From Astrocystis sublimbata (Eukaryota; Ascomycota; Sordariomycetes; Xylariales; Xylariaceae), in the NCBI GenBank assembly GCA_022453515.1, contig JAJNNY010000032.1, forward strand, positions 344,847 to 408,846: 64,000 nt of DNA, read 5' to 3'. A model generated the notes under the pieces. It searched no databases, had not been told where the DNA came from, and worked only from the letters and a program-made list of their open reading frames with translations. Positions 12,324-24,060 of this stretch are shown piece after piece; the stretch's first letter is position 1; every line of letters begins with the position of its first letter. The position numbers and the translations under genes were made by a program.

Positions 12324-13887
12324 CTAAGTGGCGGGTGGATATACAGCGGATGGGGCCAACTTCCCTCCCTCTATGGCCATATCCTCTCGTAGCATCTGCG
12401 CAAAATCACTGAGTTTGCCACGGGAAACTCCCTCTTCCATAACAAGATCCCTTAACTCCTTCGCAAATCTAGACCTTTCCGTGAAGTTCAATGTAAACGA
12501 CTCCTTCGACCAGGCCTGAATCCATCCATACTCGTCTAGTTCGTCACTTATCTTGTACCCAGCAGGATTTATACTTAGCTCACACTCCGGAAGCATTTGT
12601 CTTCCTAGTTTCCACTCTGCTTTGTTGCCCCGAAACATTGTCTTCCATCTTTCGAGGATGGCACACTTCGCACCTCGGGCCAGGGCGAGGCGTACACTGA
12701 AATGTATTTCCATCGACACCAAGTTCTCTCCCCCACTTCTTGGGTACAGATACTTTCCTCGGCTCACCATGCCTAGTAACCACCAATACAAAGCCGGCTC
12801 TGTTGGTTTTCCTGCCCACGGTTAGCAGTCTTCCAATCACGCGATAAGACGTTTGGCTTACCTGGCCCTGAAGTTGAGGAGAGTACTGACGTCTCTTTCA
12901 ACTGCCCCAAGGCTCTATTGATGTTAAAATTCCATTCGAGGAATTTGTGGCACAGATGCTTTGCAACCTGGCCATTCTCAATGGCAATTCCGATTTGGGC
13001 GGTTTTCAACTGTCCGAGCATCCATAGTAGTGTCACAGCCCCAAGTGCAGCGTCTCCGTTCCCCCCAACATCAGCGTGTGTGCCCATGAACCAACACTGC
13101 TTCACGCGGCGAACGCCCTCTTCCTTCGAGTTCCACACCCGCGGCTGGCACTTTCTTCTGCGCTCGTCCAGAGCCAATGCTTGGAAAGCATTCTCAACAA
13201 TTCCTGGGACCTGTTTCCCCACGAATGCGAGTGGCCTGGGAGCGAGGTGTAATATTGGTAGCCCGAGAGCGCTGACCGTATCCCAGACAACGAGGGCCTT
13301 TATCTTTACTTCGTGAAGAATGCCTTCGTCTTTTAGTTTGGGGATATACTCATCCAGCTTCGTCCTCACTGGATTGGGATCTCCTGGACCCCACCTCTTG
13401 AAGTCCTGGCGGCTCCAAAGCGTGAAAAGGCCGCGCAGGTAATAAAGGTATTGGCAGTGCAACAAGCCAGTCTGGTTTATGAACGAAGCGATGCATTGAA
13501 CTGCGAAGGCACCCCGCGAGAACCCCACTAGCACTATCTCGTCAGGTTCATCAGCTAGTAGGCGATCGAAATTATAGTTGTGCGAGATGAAGCTATATGC
13601 GTTCCTAATCTTGGCCGATATCCCTACCGAGCTGTTAGTTTAGCGACAACCAAGAGGGCTGTTAGTATTTAACCTCTTCCAGTTGCGCCATCAATGCCAA
13701 TATTGAGCTTGCTAGTTCCATTCCCGATCCCGCTATCGTAGTACACTAATTGAAGACAGTCTTCCTGGTCCACGGGAGAGAGGCACCTTGCAAGTGTCGC
13801 AACGTTAGTCAGAGGACACCTGTTGTTAACACCATCCTGCCAGGTGCCATCGCAAAGGATAAACAGTCTTTTTCTCTGGACCTCCAT
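12324..13887 (-). CDS. DUF2235 (Tle1-like alpha/beta hydrolase) protein
   Basis: Predicted soluble hydrolase of 487 aa. Exons 13887-13674, 13623-12862 and 12811-12324; introns of 50 bp each with TACTAAC/GCTAAC branch points and matching phases. The start is the first in-frame ATG; an upstream GTG is unlikely to be used. The N-terminus carries the family hallmark LFILCDGTWQDG (about residues 8-19). The nucleophile elbow GFSRG is at 105-109 (Ser107), a VVWDTVSALGLP segment follows at about 183-194, and MGTHADVGG at about 251-259 supplies the conserved His/Asp. These are the features of DUF2235, whose bacterial T6SS members (Tle1) are phospholipases. Fungal members are uncharacterised. The C-terminal 160 residues are less conserved. 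It is divergent from the kinase-ankyrin gene across 735 bp. The enzymatic call is good; the substrate is unknown. Confidence 0.85.
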
Positions 13888-14622
13888 GTTGAGGCTCACA
13901 CAGGCTAGTGGCGGATAAGCTATGTTCTCATTTTTATTGTTTATGTTGAAGATGAACAGGGACCGTTCGAAGCGAGGTCGGTGTTTTGTAGAAAACTTGC
14001 GTGTCCAAGGCTGCCGAATCGCCCATCATCAATTGCCGAGTCCCCCCAAACAGCCCTTGTGGTTTGGCTGCAGTGCAGCGATATTGACCACCACATTACA
14101 CCGGTAGACGTGTCGATGATACTCAATTGGGCAGTCGATGAGTGAAAGTCTGGTCGACCCCTGGGCTTGCAGACGGCTGAAAGTAAGAATCCTTGCAAAC
14201 GAAAATTCTATATCGGAACCAAGCCCAGTCTCGCCAGTATGCCCAATAGTATACAAGAACCACCACTTACATGATCTTGAGCTGACGTGCAACCCTAGTT
14301 AAGTTCGTGAACCCGAGAGCCTGCCTCTGATCGGCATAAAGCTGCTGTATCACCATTTTCCCATCCAATTGTCGATGAATATGAAGCGATAGGGTGGGTG
14401 GGGCATGTCATACGGCCCCTTTCTGATGCGTCCGAAGTCAGGGTGCCATCCGCGAATTGATTTTAGGACTGAGGGGTCTTGGTGTATTGGAGTGGGCGTT
14501 GGCCTTGAACTGCGACTGCAAAAAAACTTGATAAAGAACACCCCAGAGTCTGATCCGTTTTAGTCCGCCTTTCTAATCACCAGCCTGCCAAAGTTGAGCT
14601 TCAAGGTTTCCACACATCCATA
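13888..14622. promoter_or_regulatory. Divergent promoter between the DUF2235 and kinase-ankyrin genes
   Basis: 735 bp without a supported gene; it must carry the promoters of both flanking genes. I see no distinctive operator. Confidence 0.5.
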
Positions 14623-16833
14623 ATGGACTGTCCAGTTTGGGATAGTATCAAGGCTGTCGGTTCGTCCCGGATCACTCAGGATGATGTCCAGAAAGGACGT
14701 AAGGCATTGCGTGATCTGCATATGAAGTGGAACAACACACACGGGCGTCATATACAGACCCCTTGGAACTGGAACAACCTCTCCAAAAGTATCCGGATCT
14801 GTCAAATCCTGCTTCGATCGGGGGTGGATACATCAGCCTTCAACAATATTGACAAGACTATCTCAGATGACAAGTTGCCTCTTCCAGATGATGTTGTATC
14901 GAGTCTGGTGCCAAATGATGCAAAGGCTCAAAGTGTTTTCAGGGAAGAACAAGTACGCTGCTTCGGAACATTCCGCTTCGACAGGAAAGAGACTTTATTT
15001 GGGGACAACGAGTTCCTACCATTCCAGAGTGGGCACGGCAAGCTTGGCGACGGATCATTTTCAATTGTTGACAGAGTCACATATGTCCATGGACGCGATT
15101 CAGGGGAGCCAATCATCTTTGCCCGAAAACGCCCCAAGACGGATAGGGAGGAGACAATCAAAGTCCTTGAGAACGAGATGAAGATCTTGCGAAATCTAGG
15201 TCGGCACCACCACATCGTCGATTTTGTTGGCTCATACAAGCATAAACATGATATGGGCATCATTCTCTATCCAGCCGCAGATAATGGGAACTTGGAACAA
15301 TATCTACGCACCGGGGATAATCCCGATCACATGTTGTTGAGGCGGCTCTTCGGATGCCTCAGTATAGGACTCAGTTTCCTGAACAATGCTTGTAGGTTAC
15401 GACACAAGGACATCAAGGCCAGCAATATCCTTATACACGGCTCGGATGTCCTCTTCACCGACTTCGGCAGCGCCTTCCAGTTCACGGATAGCTACGGCAA
15501 AACAGAGAACACGTCAGCAGGCCAAATCACCAGACGCTATGCAGCACCAGAGATTATCAGCAGTGGCGAGAGAAACATAAAGACGGACCTTTTTGCGCTT
15601 GGCTGTATCTTTGCTGAAGTTTTAGCCCATCTCGCAGGTTCCTCCGTCCAAGATCTCCATCGCCACATGCGCGCTGGCCAACAAAACAAGGCGGACGTTC
15701 TCTATGGCGAGAGCACTCCTCGGTTGCGGAAGTGGCTACACAAAATGTGTAGTCATGATCCTGATCTCGAAATACCTTTGGACTGGTGTCTCCAAATGAT
15801 TGAAGATATGGAAAAGAGGCCCCATATTGTCGATTTAGTCGAAAACATGAAAAAGAGATGCGAAGCCAGCAACGAGCTCGACACGTTCTTCTGCAGCAAG
15901 TGTCTAGAAGAGTTCGCAGACATCAAGAGCAAATCTGCCAAGTTGACGAGGGCAGTGCAGCAAGAGTCATCAACTGAGGCCAAACAATTAGTAGATGAAG
16001 GGGTGGACGTCGAAGTCAGGGACCGATTTGGCCTGACACCACTCTCTCATGCTGTACGCAACGGCAATATGGCTATTGTCGAATTGCTTCTTGGTCGCCA
16101 AGCTGATGTTACCGCAAAGGAGCCCACGGAAGATTTTACTCCTTTGCACTGGGCGGTCACGACGCGTAGGACTAGCATAGCGAAGCGACTCCTTAATTGG
16201 GGTATCGATCCTAAAACCAAAAATGAAGCTTTAAGACTTGCAGCTCTGAATGGAGACCTAGATATGGTCAAATGCTTGCTCCAGAGTGGCGCCATGGTTT
16301 CGGGCCAAAGCACTTTCGGAAGGAGTGTACTGCACCAGGCTGCGCAGAGCAAGAGCTTGGAAGTAGTTCGTCTCTTGATCAAAGATGGAGCTGATGTGTC
16401 AGCAACAGACATGCAAGGCCACATGCCGTTACATCTAGCCACTGCAAGTGGTTCCGAGGTCATTGTGAAGCTACTGTTGGACGAGATGACGACAAAATCT
16501 ATCAGCGCGGATGTCCCTGACAATACAGGACGAACGCCTCTACATCTAGCGGCATTTCATGGACATATCGGCGCCGTGAAGTTACTTGTGGATCACGGTG
16601 CATCGATCAGTCGTTGCGACAACAAGGGTCTAACGTCAGTCGTCCTAGCAAGTTGCAGCGACAACGAGACAGTTGAACAGTTCCTTTCCGACCGGGAAAA
16701 ACAACAAGCCGAGAAAGATAACAAAATCGTACAACGACGAAGTAGTACCAAACAAGACGGTTCAATCCCGCGAAGAAAAAAGATTAGCTGGGCACTCAGC
16801 GTTAGTCCACCTGACCAGTCCTCTGGGAGCTAG
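14623..16833 (+). CDS. Protein kinase fused to C-terminal ankyrin repeats
   Basis: Single-exon protein of 736 aa. Residues 1-130 form an unassigned N-terminal region. The kinase domain (about 135-410) has the glycine loop GKLGDGSFSIV (139-149), a Lys in FARKRPK (K169 or K171) and an alpha-C Glu in LENEM (E183 or E185). The catalytic loop reads HKDIKASNIL (261-270), the metal motif DFG is at 280-282 and APE at 308-310. All catalytic residues are kept, but the Arg of HRD is Lys, so this is a non-RD kinase. From about 440 to 690 there are seven or so ankyrin repeats (GLTPLSHAVRNGN, GRTPLHLAAFHGH and others), then a Lys-rich tail. Kinase-plus-ankyrin fusions are common, variable genes in fungi with proposed signalling or non-self-response roles; that role is inference. 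No membrane segment is visible. Confidence 0.9.
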   Translation: MDCPVWDSIKAVGSSRITQDDVQKGRKALRDLHMKWNNTHGRHIQTPWNWNNLSKSIRICQILLRSGVDTSAFNNIDKTISDDKLPLPDDVVSSLVPNDAKAQSVFREEQVRCFGTFRFDRKETLFGDNEFLPFQSGHGKLGDGSFSIVDRVTYVHGRDSGEPIIFARKRPKTDREETIKVLENEMKILRNLGRHHHIVDFVGSYKHKHDMGIILYPAADNGNLEQYLRTGDNPDHMLLRRLFGCLSIGLSFLNNACRLRHKDIKASNILIHGSDVLFTDFGSAFQFTDSYGKTENTSAGQITRRYAAPEIISSGERNIKTDLFALGCIFAEVLAHLAGSSVQDLHRHMRAGQQNKADVLYGESTPRLRKWLHKMCSHDPDLEIPLDWCLQMIEDMEKRPHIVDLVENMKKRCEASNELDTFFCSKCLEEFADIKSKSAKLTRAVQQESSTEAKQLVDEGVDVEVRDRFGLTPLSHAVRNGNMAIVELLLGRQADVTAKEPTEDFTPLHWAVTTRRTSIAKRLLNWGIDPKTKNEALRLAALNGDLDMVKCLLQSGAMVSGQSTFGRSVLHQAAQSKSLEVVRLLIKDGADVSATDMQGHMPLHLATASGSEVIVKLLLDEMTTKSISADVPDNTGRTPLHLAAFHGHIGAVKLLVDHGASISRCDNKGLTSVVLASCSDNETVEQFLSDREKQQAEKDNKIVQRRSSTKQDGSIPRRKKISWALSVSPPDQSSGS

Positions 16834-17629
16834 CGTGGACGACTGCGAGTCAATAGATGAGCTCCAAAGACAAATGTCGGTGGTATATGTCTGGTACGGT
16901 GTCATGATATACATGTAGGTCGATGACTAATGAGGCTATTGACTCTTTGATTATCAATTCATATGGCCTTTAGTGGCCGACGAGAAGAGAGTAGACGAGG
17001 ACTATTTGGCTTATTCTTCTGCTTCCGCACCTAGCTTGCGGGAGGTGTTGCTTTCGTTAGAGTTCTGACATGATGTACCTACAATGATATTTCGAAACTT
17101 AGCATACTGTACTGATTCTTCTTTTAAGCTTCCTGACCTGCGATTTGAAGAGAAAGTAGCTTGCTGCAAATAATAAGAGTGCCTGCCTGGGGAAATCCTC
17201 GTGCATGCTAGAATAATGATTGCTTGACCTTGAATTGCCCAATTATTGTATGTCTTGCAATCTGCAACATAAAGCCCAACATCGACGATTACTTTCTTGC
17301 TACTATGCAATAGTTATTGGCATTCTCTATTATTGCAATGTTTGCCATTACATCCTGCGCATACATACTAGGTCACTTACGGCCGAGCCGAGGCTGTAAG
17401 TACACTCGCCTTTGGAGCCCAAGGTTAGCCATGGCAACCTACCTTACCTCATATCAAATTCAAGGCCTATGTTATTCCCTTGTTATGCAATTCTTCCACT
17501 TCAACTACTCAAAGGTGCTACCTAGGTAGCAAACAAATCACAACATCAATTACCTAGGCACCCACCTGCAGCCTAGGTTGGCTTGCTATTGCCTTGCACC
17601 AATCTCTCTGCCTTAGGTGGCTTCCCTGA
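16834..17629. other. Intergenic region
   Basis: No gene seen. It contains a 14-bp palindrome centred on CCTAGG at 17517-17530. Confidence 0.5.
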
Positions 17630-19193
17630 CCTTCTTTAATCTCCCCAGCCCTCCTACTGCCTTCTCGCCCTTCTTCACCTCCATACTTCTCCCACCTCGG
17701 CTCGCCTCTCTCTCTCTCTTCTGCACCTTCGCCCCAACCTATTTATACCCTACTTCCTCTCCCACACGCCGTCACCCACACCTCCACCTCTTCACACTTC
17801 CACTTCTGCCCTTCCACTCTTGTCTCTTCCACTTCTGTCTCTGTTTCTTCTACTTCTGCTTTTCTACACTTCCTCTTCTTCACTTTCCACTTCTGCTTTT
17901 CTCATCTCTGTTTCTTCACACTTTCACTGCTTCCTAGTCTCAGTTCACACCCCGCGAAGGCTTGTAGTAGGTTCGCCGAAACTCGCTTCGCAAAGCAACT
18001 TCGTATCCCCGTGCTTGTATCTACCCCAAGATCGTACCGGAAGCCTGCGAATTCCCATTTGCCGGAGACAAGTCAATGGCACATCATTCCTTTCCGAGTC
18101 ACTGTTCGTCCAGTACATTGAACACGCCTGTCATCTTCCAACATGCCACTGTCCAGCGGACATACGAAGGTATGCACTTTTCTCCATTTGTCGCTCTCAT
18201 CTTGCCCTTTCTCAAGGTTTGTCTTGTTCTTTTGGAGTCCTTCGAGTCGGGCCTACATTCAGCCCGGGCTTCCACCAGCGACTCTGCAGCCTCACTACAC
18301 CCTTTCCTGTCCATTCAGCAGTTTGCATCACTTCCTCGAGTGAGTACTTTGGTCTAGGTACCTTCCTGCCATTTGTGTCATTTGCCTGCCATCTCTCCAG
18401 ATGGAAGGTACCCAAGTACCTACTTACATTCACTTGACTTTGCCTGCCTACCACCACCACCACCACCTTCACTACCACCACCACCTTCCTACCCTACACC
18501 ACTTGCCTACACTTGTGACTCTTCGCATCCATTACCTTGTTGACACAGATTCAATTCCATACTACTGCATCCTCATTTGTTGTCATTGTTCCATCTTCCA
18601 TCTTCACTTCCACATCTTCCACCAAATTCTGTCATGGCTTGTTTATATATTCCATCAAGCACCCTTCCCAACCCTCCATCTGCAATCACAACTCCATTTC
18701 CTTCATCCCCAGTTGCCTATTGGCATTGCTCTACGCATCCTTCACACATCCGCCAGTCAAGCATGTGCTTGTTCTCATATGTCTTTCAGCACTTGCATGA
18801 CACACCTCTCATCCCCTCTGACACCTGCGACAGCGTCGCATGACTTAGCTGTCACCTACCCCGTCTCATCAAGAACAGTTTCTCGTCACTCCTTTGGCTT
18901 TGGCACAGCGCCTAGCTCTCTCAGTTCATCTCTAGTGTTACCAGAACATCATGATTGATTGACCCTCTCACAGATTGGCTTCCACGCAAGCGCTACCCAG
19001 TCCGACATGTTCACAACAAGTGGTAAGTTCAACACATCCCATGGCATCATTTTGGCTGAAGCTAACCTTGCTCATTAGTCTTCAACTGTAGTTACTGCCT
19101 TGCCCAGGTGCCATTGGGCGGTACACAGATGAAATTCCCATTTCCTTCAGAACCCTCCCATTGAACCCTTTCCAATTTCATATATGCTAATTC
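17630..19193 (+). other. Pyrimidine-rich leader-like region with possible spliced 5' exons
   Basis: 17630-17940 is a strongly C/T-rich strand (repeated CTTCCACTTCTG-like units), as found just upstream of or within long fungal 5' leaders. Intron-like signals follow: an acceptor CTCTCACAG at about 18979, and a GTAAGT donor at about 19022 paired with GCTAAC and CATTAG ending near 19079. Open frames at 17820-18437 and 18401-18958 are low-complexity and I do not accept them as proteins. Best reading: leader and untranslated exons of a gene whose body is no longer intact downstream. Confidence 0.3.
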
Positions 19194-21645
19194 ATGTCAG
19201 ACAACCCCCAATCTTCCAAAAAGGTCCCTGAACACGCAAAGGAGTCGGCTCTCGCAGCAGAACCTGAGCGACAGAGAGCACGCAGGACGTAACTGTCAAG
19301 AGGAGACCAGTCCATCCCAAATGCCGTGTAGCCAGACCTTACAGCCGCCGCTTGCGTATCACCACGAGACCGCTACACACACGCTTTTCCGTTGGCCGCA
19401 CTGCTTCGGCACAAAGGCTGCGTCCCTGTACCTCGCGTCGCCGGCCCTTGTCCCTCGTCCTCGGAGGTATCTGAGGCCAAGAGGGTAAAGTCAGTGAGAT
19501 CCCTTCCTGCTTTGTGTTTTGCCTTTCCATATCAGTCTGCTTTTTCGTCAGGCCTGGACGCCTCGGGACCTGCTCAGATACGTCTTCCTTCGGGAAACCA
19601 CGCTGTGAGCTCCGTGGACTAACGAGGACCTCCCCCCGCCACCCGATGGCGCAAGCCTGTGATGTGCTCTCGGTGCGTGGAGTGGTCATGCCTCGGCTGG
19701 ATCTGTCAACGCTCTCGGGCTGCGATAGATCTTCGACGGGCCGTCATCGGCAGTGAGGCTCGGACGGCAAGGTGTCTCCTCATTGTCGAGTGGCCTCTCT
19801 TCGGAGACAGTGTGCATGACCCTCGTATGCTCAGATGGACCTTCCTCCCGGTGATGAGAATCAGCTGAAGAGACATGGAAACGCCCAGGAAGGGTGCGCG
19901 GTTGTTGCTGATGGGCTTGGATACCCTGTCAGTAGATGATCGCCTTGGTACCGGGAGCGGAGCTGGCTCTTGGAGATTTCGTTCTCTGCAATTTTTCGTT
20001 CACAAACACCTCAAGGCGTAGCTTCCTGCCTGTGTCTTCTGACGCGAAAGTTTGCAGAGTCTTCGGATTCGCACAATTTCTTATCACACACAAGGCCGTC
20101 TTGCAGCCTTCGTCTTTGACGGAAATGCTTGACAACCACTTTTTTTCATTGCATGCTCTAATTCATTACGGCTGCGAAGAAGAAAACTCGTCAATTCCTC
20201 ATCACCCACATTTCAACTTCCTGTACCTGGGTATGAGTTTCATTCGCCTACCGTTGTCTGCCTTTCAAACTCTCTTTTCGCGATCTTGTCATAGTTCGCT
20301 CGGATGTTTGGTTGCATCTATTGAATGTGACCCCGAGCGTTGATGCTGCGATATATAACTACCTCCCTAGGTAGGTAGTGATAGCGACAGTGACAGTAAC
20401 GACAAGAATAAATCTTATCTGCTGTGTGCTCAACTTTTCTGACGCACACAATCGAGCATCATTTATCATCATCTGCACTCAGAGAACAACGCCGGCACGG
20501 AAGCTGAGCGACAGCGACATGCGCAGCGTGAGGCTGAACTTATTGAAAGAGAGACCGAAGAGATCCCGGACCACAAGTTGCGTACCTATGCACAGGTTCA
20601 AAATATCCCGAAAACGCTGAACATCACGACCACGTTATCCTGGAATTACATAAAAGGAAGATCGTGTTGCGTCTTCATGGCACAATTAGCTTTTCCTATC
20701 TACGTTTACTTGCGAAAGAGAGTGACGATAAGGAAGTCGTCTTTTCACAGAAGGTGCTGGTGACAGCATCCCTGTCCTACTATGTAAAGTAGTTGGAAAC
20801 ATTCATGATACACTAGAGACGACATCCTGTAGACGGTGTTCGTTGGGACACTGTTCTAATAGATAGTGATTCATATGTCTTCCACTCTATGTTCCAGACT
20901 CTATCATGAGTCGATGTGGGTGGCCATGGTCGAAGGAGCGGCCTAAGATGAAGTGCCTTTATGTTGTCATTCATCATTGCCGACGTCCTCGTCATTGCGT
21001 CAAAGTTGAGGTAGAGTTCATCTTGTACGTGGCAATGAGAAAACCTCGGGCAGAAGGTGCTGTTGACACTGCTGCGTCTCCAATTGGGACACAGATGGGA
21101 GGAGATAGGTAATCAGAAACTTGGCAGCTACCTACGACGGTCACATCAAGTCATGAATTTCTCAAAATGCAATTCACCCATAACTGCTTCTTGGGGCTCA
21201 CTTCTTGGCAGAGCGCGCCGTCGCATCTCAGTAGACCTACAGTACTGTATCACATCGATTTGTCTGGCAAGGTTTCGCTTCACCTGGTAGGACAAGGGTC
21301 GTGATTGTCTTGACTGGAAACCCGGGATTTGAGGCCTACAAGGTATCGCCGACGTGCAGAATACATCTCAGGGAACGTCGGATTGCCTACGTCAGCTTGC
21401 AGAGCCGCATTCAATGATCTACAGCGATGCTTTACATGCCAATCGACATCTGCCGGGCGGACCATCCGCTCTGGATCTTGGCGCTCACCAAGGATTCAAA
21501 GGATCCAGAGCTGGGGACATCTTACGACCACAGCGTCATCAAGCCTCAAGAAACCTCGGTGACCGCTCGTCAAAAAAAGCGTCTGGTCTTGGCTAATAAA
21601 ACTGATGCGAAGCCTTTTTCTCAGCCTCCAACGACGTCGATCTGA
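19194..21645 (+). other. Region of fragmentary coding potential, possibly one decayed gene
   Basis: An ATG at 19194 after the spliced leader opens 32 codons that look coding (Ser/Lys/Glu/Arg-rich) and end in TAA at a possible GTAACT donor. Further coding-like fragments in different frames lie at 19862-20010, 20483-20570 (Glu/Arg/Gln-rich, coiled-coil-like), 20547-20906 and 21427-21645. I could not join them with acceptable introns. Either a fast-decaying gene or a gene with more introns than I can resolve. No domain recognised. Confidence 0.25.
20547..20906 (+). pseudogene. Probable gene remnant with two in-frame TAG stops
   Basis: This frame reads as plausible protein for 120 codons, for example HHDHVILELHKRKIVLRLHG and FSQKVLVTASLSYY. 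It is broken by TAG at 20790-20792 and 20814-20816 and ends in TGA at 20907-20909. Immediately past that stop, coding-like sequence continues in another frame (HESMWVAMVEGAA), suggesting an indel. TAG in place of CAG is what C-to-T change at CpA (RIP-like) would give. The 33-bp gap between Tyr-Tyr and the next segment is too short for a fungal intron. Family unknown. Confidence 0.3.
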
Positions 21646-24060
21646 CCCAACACACCATCAATCATGCAGGTACCTAAGCAAGGTACGTTGGATGGGAGGG
21701 ATGGAGGGATGGGGGATTTGAGGCAACGCGCGCCCTGATGGAGAACAATGACGACGGCCAAGATTCGTCTCATTCATGATACCGAAACCAACCAGCGGGC
21801 GCGCGGTGACCCGGGCCCGCTACGGCCGCAGTTGCACCGGCCAAAGATTTTTTTTAAGAAAAAAAAGATGCCCATGCCCCTCCGTCCCCCACTCCCATTT
21901 ATGGCATTACCCATTTCCCCGTTTCGTTCTCCAACGATCGGCAGGGCCCCATGGGACGATAAGGCAGGCCGACCCAGGCATCGATATCAAAACATTACGT
22001 CTCTGCTATCTTATGAGATTGTTGCGCATAGATGATTTGCATAAGGTTATGAGGCTTGTCCACTTTTTGCCTGCCCACCGCTTCTGTGAAATGGAGAGGT
22101 ATGTTACATTGGATGTATGACGCGATGATAGGGGGAGAAAAAAATGGTCGGGTCACCTGCGATTTGCGATGTCGGGTGTAAAAGGCAATTTGTCGGTCGC
22201 AGTTTGGCCTTCAGGGGTACCTAAATAATTAGTAGGCAATTATCACGTTCAGGCTTGTTGTTGTTGAGGCGAGACGGGAATGTGAATGAAACCTATCGTT
22301 GCTCCAGCCCCATTAGCAGAAGCTGAATGGAACATTTCCAAGAATTGAGCATCTCAGAAAAGTAACTGGAATTACCTAAGCCCACCCCATCGCTCCGCGA
22401 TAGAATCGTCAAATCCTTCCACACCAGCCAGCCAGCCATCTTTCCGTTCGCAAGAATTGGGCCCCTGGGATCGGATCCAGCACAACCTTCGTGTAGAGGG
22501 TCACGCGGCGACCTGATTTGCAGTTGCGATTCAATTAGTTAGTTCAGTTCCCCTAAGTTCATCATGTGCTTGCTTGCTCGCTGCCCAGTGGTGGTGCTTA
22601 CTAGGTTTACTTATCAATCCCGCACCTCCGTTCGTCCACGAAACGCCCTCATACTCTTTCCGTCCGTCTGCTTTTCCCTTTCCCACCTACTTTGCAATAT
22701 AACCCAGGCCTTGGCTGACACGTAATGTTTGCGGGAAATACTTGCAAAAGCTTATACTTACTGCGGTAAGTAGGTGCTTAGGTGCTGTAGTCGGGTACAC
22801 AAATAGGAGGGCGCAGTCGGACTGAGAATAGCTTGGCACTAAGACGTGATTTGAAACCTATACCCCCATATAAAATATCCCCAAAAACCAAAAGCCCGCA
22901 CCGGTAGGCTAGTCGGTATGCATCGTGTAAGTAGGGTACGTACGCTGTGAGGTCAGTTGACAGGCTCGACAGTGGCTAAGGAGATAAGCTGCTAAGGAGG
23001 CGGCGTGCTAGGGAGATAGGCGTGCTAAGGGGGCGAGTGGACTGGCAGAAGTTAGCATGGCGAGTGCAAAGCCAACTCCACAATTTTCTCAGTTTGCTGC
23101 AGAAGAAGATGTTCGGACCCCCTCTCCTTGCTGGATGTGTATTCTCCTGCTGACGAACGGCCCTTGGCGAAAATCTTAGATGCCTCAGCTTCAGATCATC
23201 GGTATCCGACCACGGTACGTAGGTAGTACTATGCTTACCTGCCTCCTGTCTCACCTGCTAGACTGCGAAGAAATAGATAGCGGGGGACTGGCAAATCTTG
23301 GAAAGCCTAGCTCAAGATCAGTCTCCATCTGACACGAGGAAGTGAGCGAGTAATGAGAAGGTCGCTAGGAGAACTAAGAAACGAACGGGTGAATGGGACA
23401 GCCCGAAAAGAAAAACTTACTAGCTAGTAGTAGAGCCCTTCTCAACATGTTTTTTCCACGTGGCTTACTTCCTCAAGTGCGGCCGCCGATGTGTTGAGCT
23501 AGTCTGTCGAGATAGAGTCGGCGATTCCGTTCCTCTGGGGCCGAATCGATTGGTCAATGGTCGTGTTGGTTTCGTAGTCAATTGCTTCGAAAGCTTGTTC
23601 TTGACCGATGCCGAACGCCATCGTTCGATATGACGCTTTTCGCTTAATATTGTGGGCCGAGTCAGGATGCAGGGCGAGTCCTCCAGGTTTTGGTGTCCCC
23701 AGTCGAAGAGGGCTGCAAGATCTACCCCATGAAGCTGGGGTACGGGGAATGAGGACAGTCTGGGGCAGGTTCCATAGCGAGATAGCGTGGCCCTTCAATC
23801 CCAATAGAAAATTTGAGGTTGATAATACCATGGAGGCTGTGGTAGACGGCAATCCAATACTTAGGATAGAATCCGTTGCCAGTAGGGTCGTACCGCAGTT
23901 TGCTAGTACCTGTCATTCAAACTGTCTGGCGGACAAGGGATCACTCAAAAGGAGAATTGATTGTTTGGCTTTAACTTATTTCATTCATTTGCGGCAGTTG
24001 CGCTCATACTACATATTATATATAGGACAGATAATAATCCACAGTAAAATATTAATACAT
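21646..24060. other. Intergenic region
   Basis: No confident gene. On the minus strand, 23722-23916 and 23499-23852 are overlapping open frames with some protein-like character but no recognisable domain and no workable splice between them. 22975-23035 contains a short imperfect repeat of GCTAAGG-type units. Confidence 0.45.

Noticed and set aside
17820..18958. Two overlapping ORFs in the pyrimidine-rich stretch
   Set aside because: Low-complexity Ser/Leu/His/Phe composition caused by C/T richness; contains plausible introns and untranslated exons instead.
23499..23916. Overlapping minus-strand ORFs with protein-like segments downstream of ADH
   Set aside because: No domain and no intron of acceptable length joins the frames; could be a remnant but not supported.
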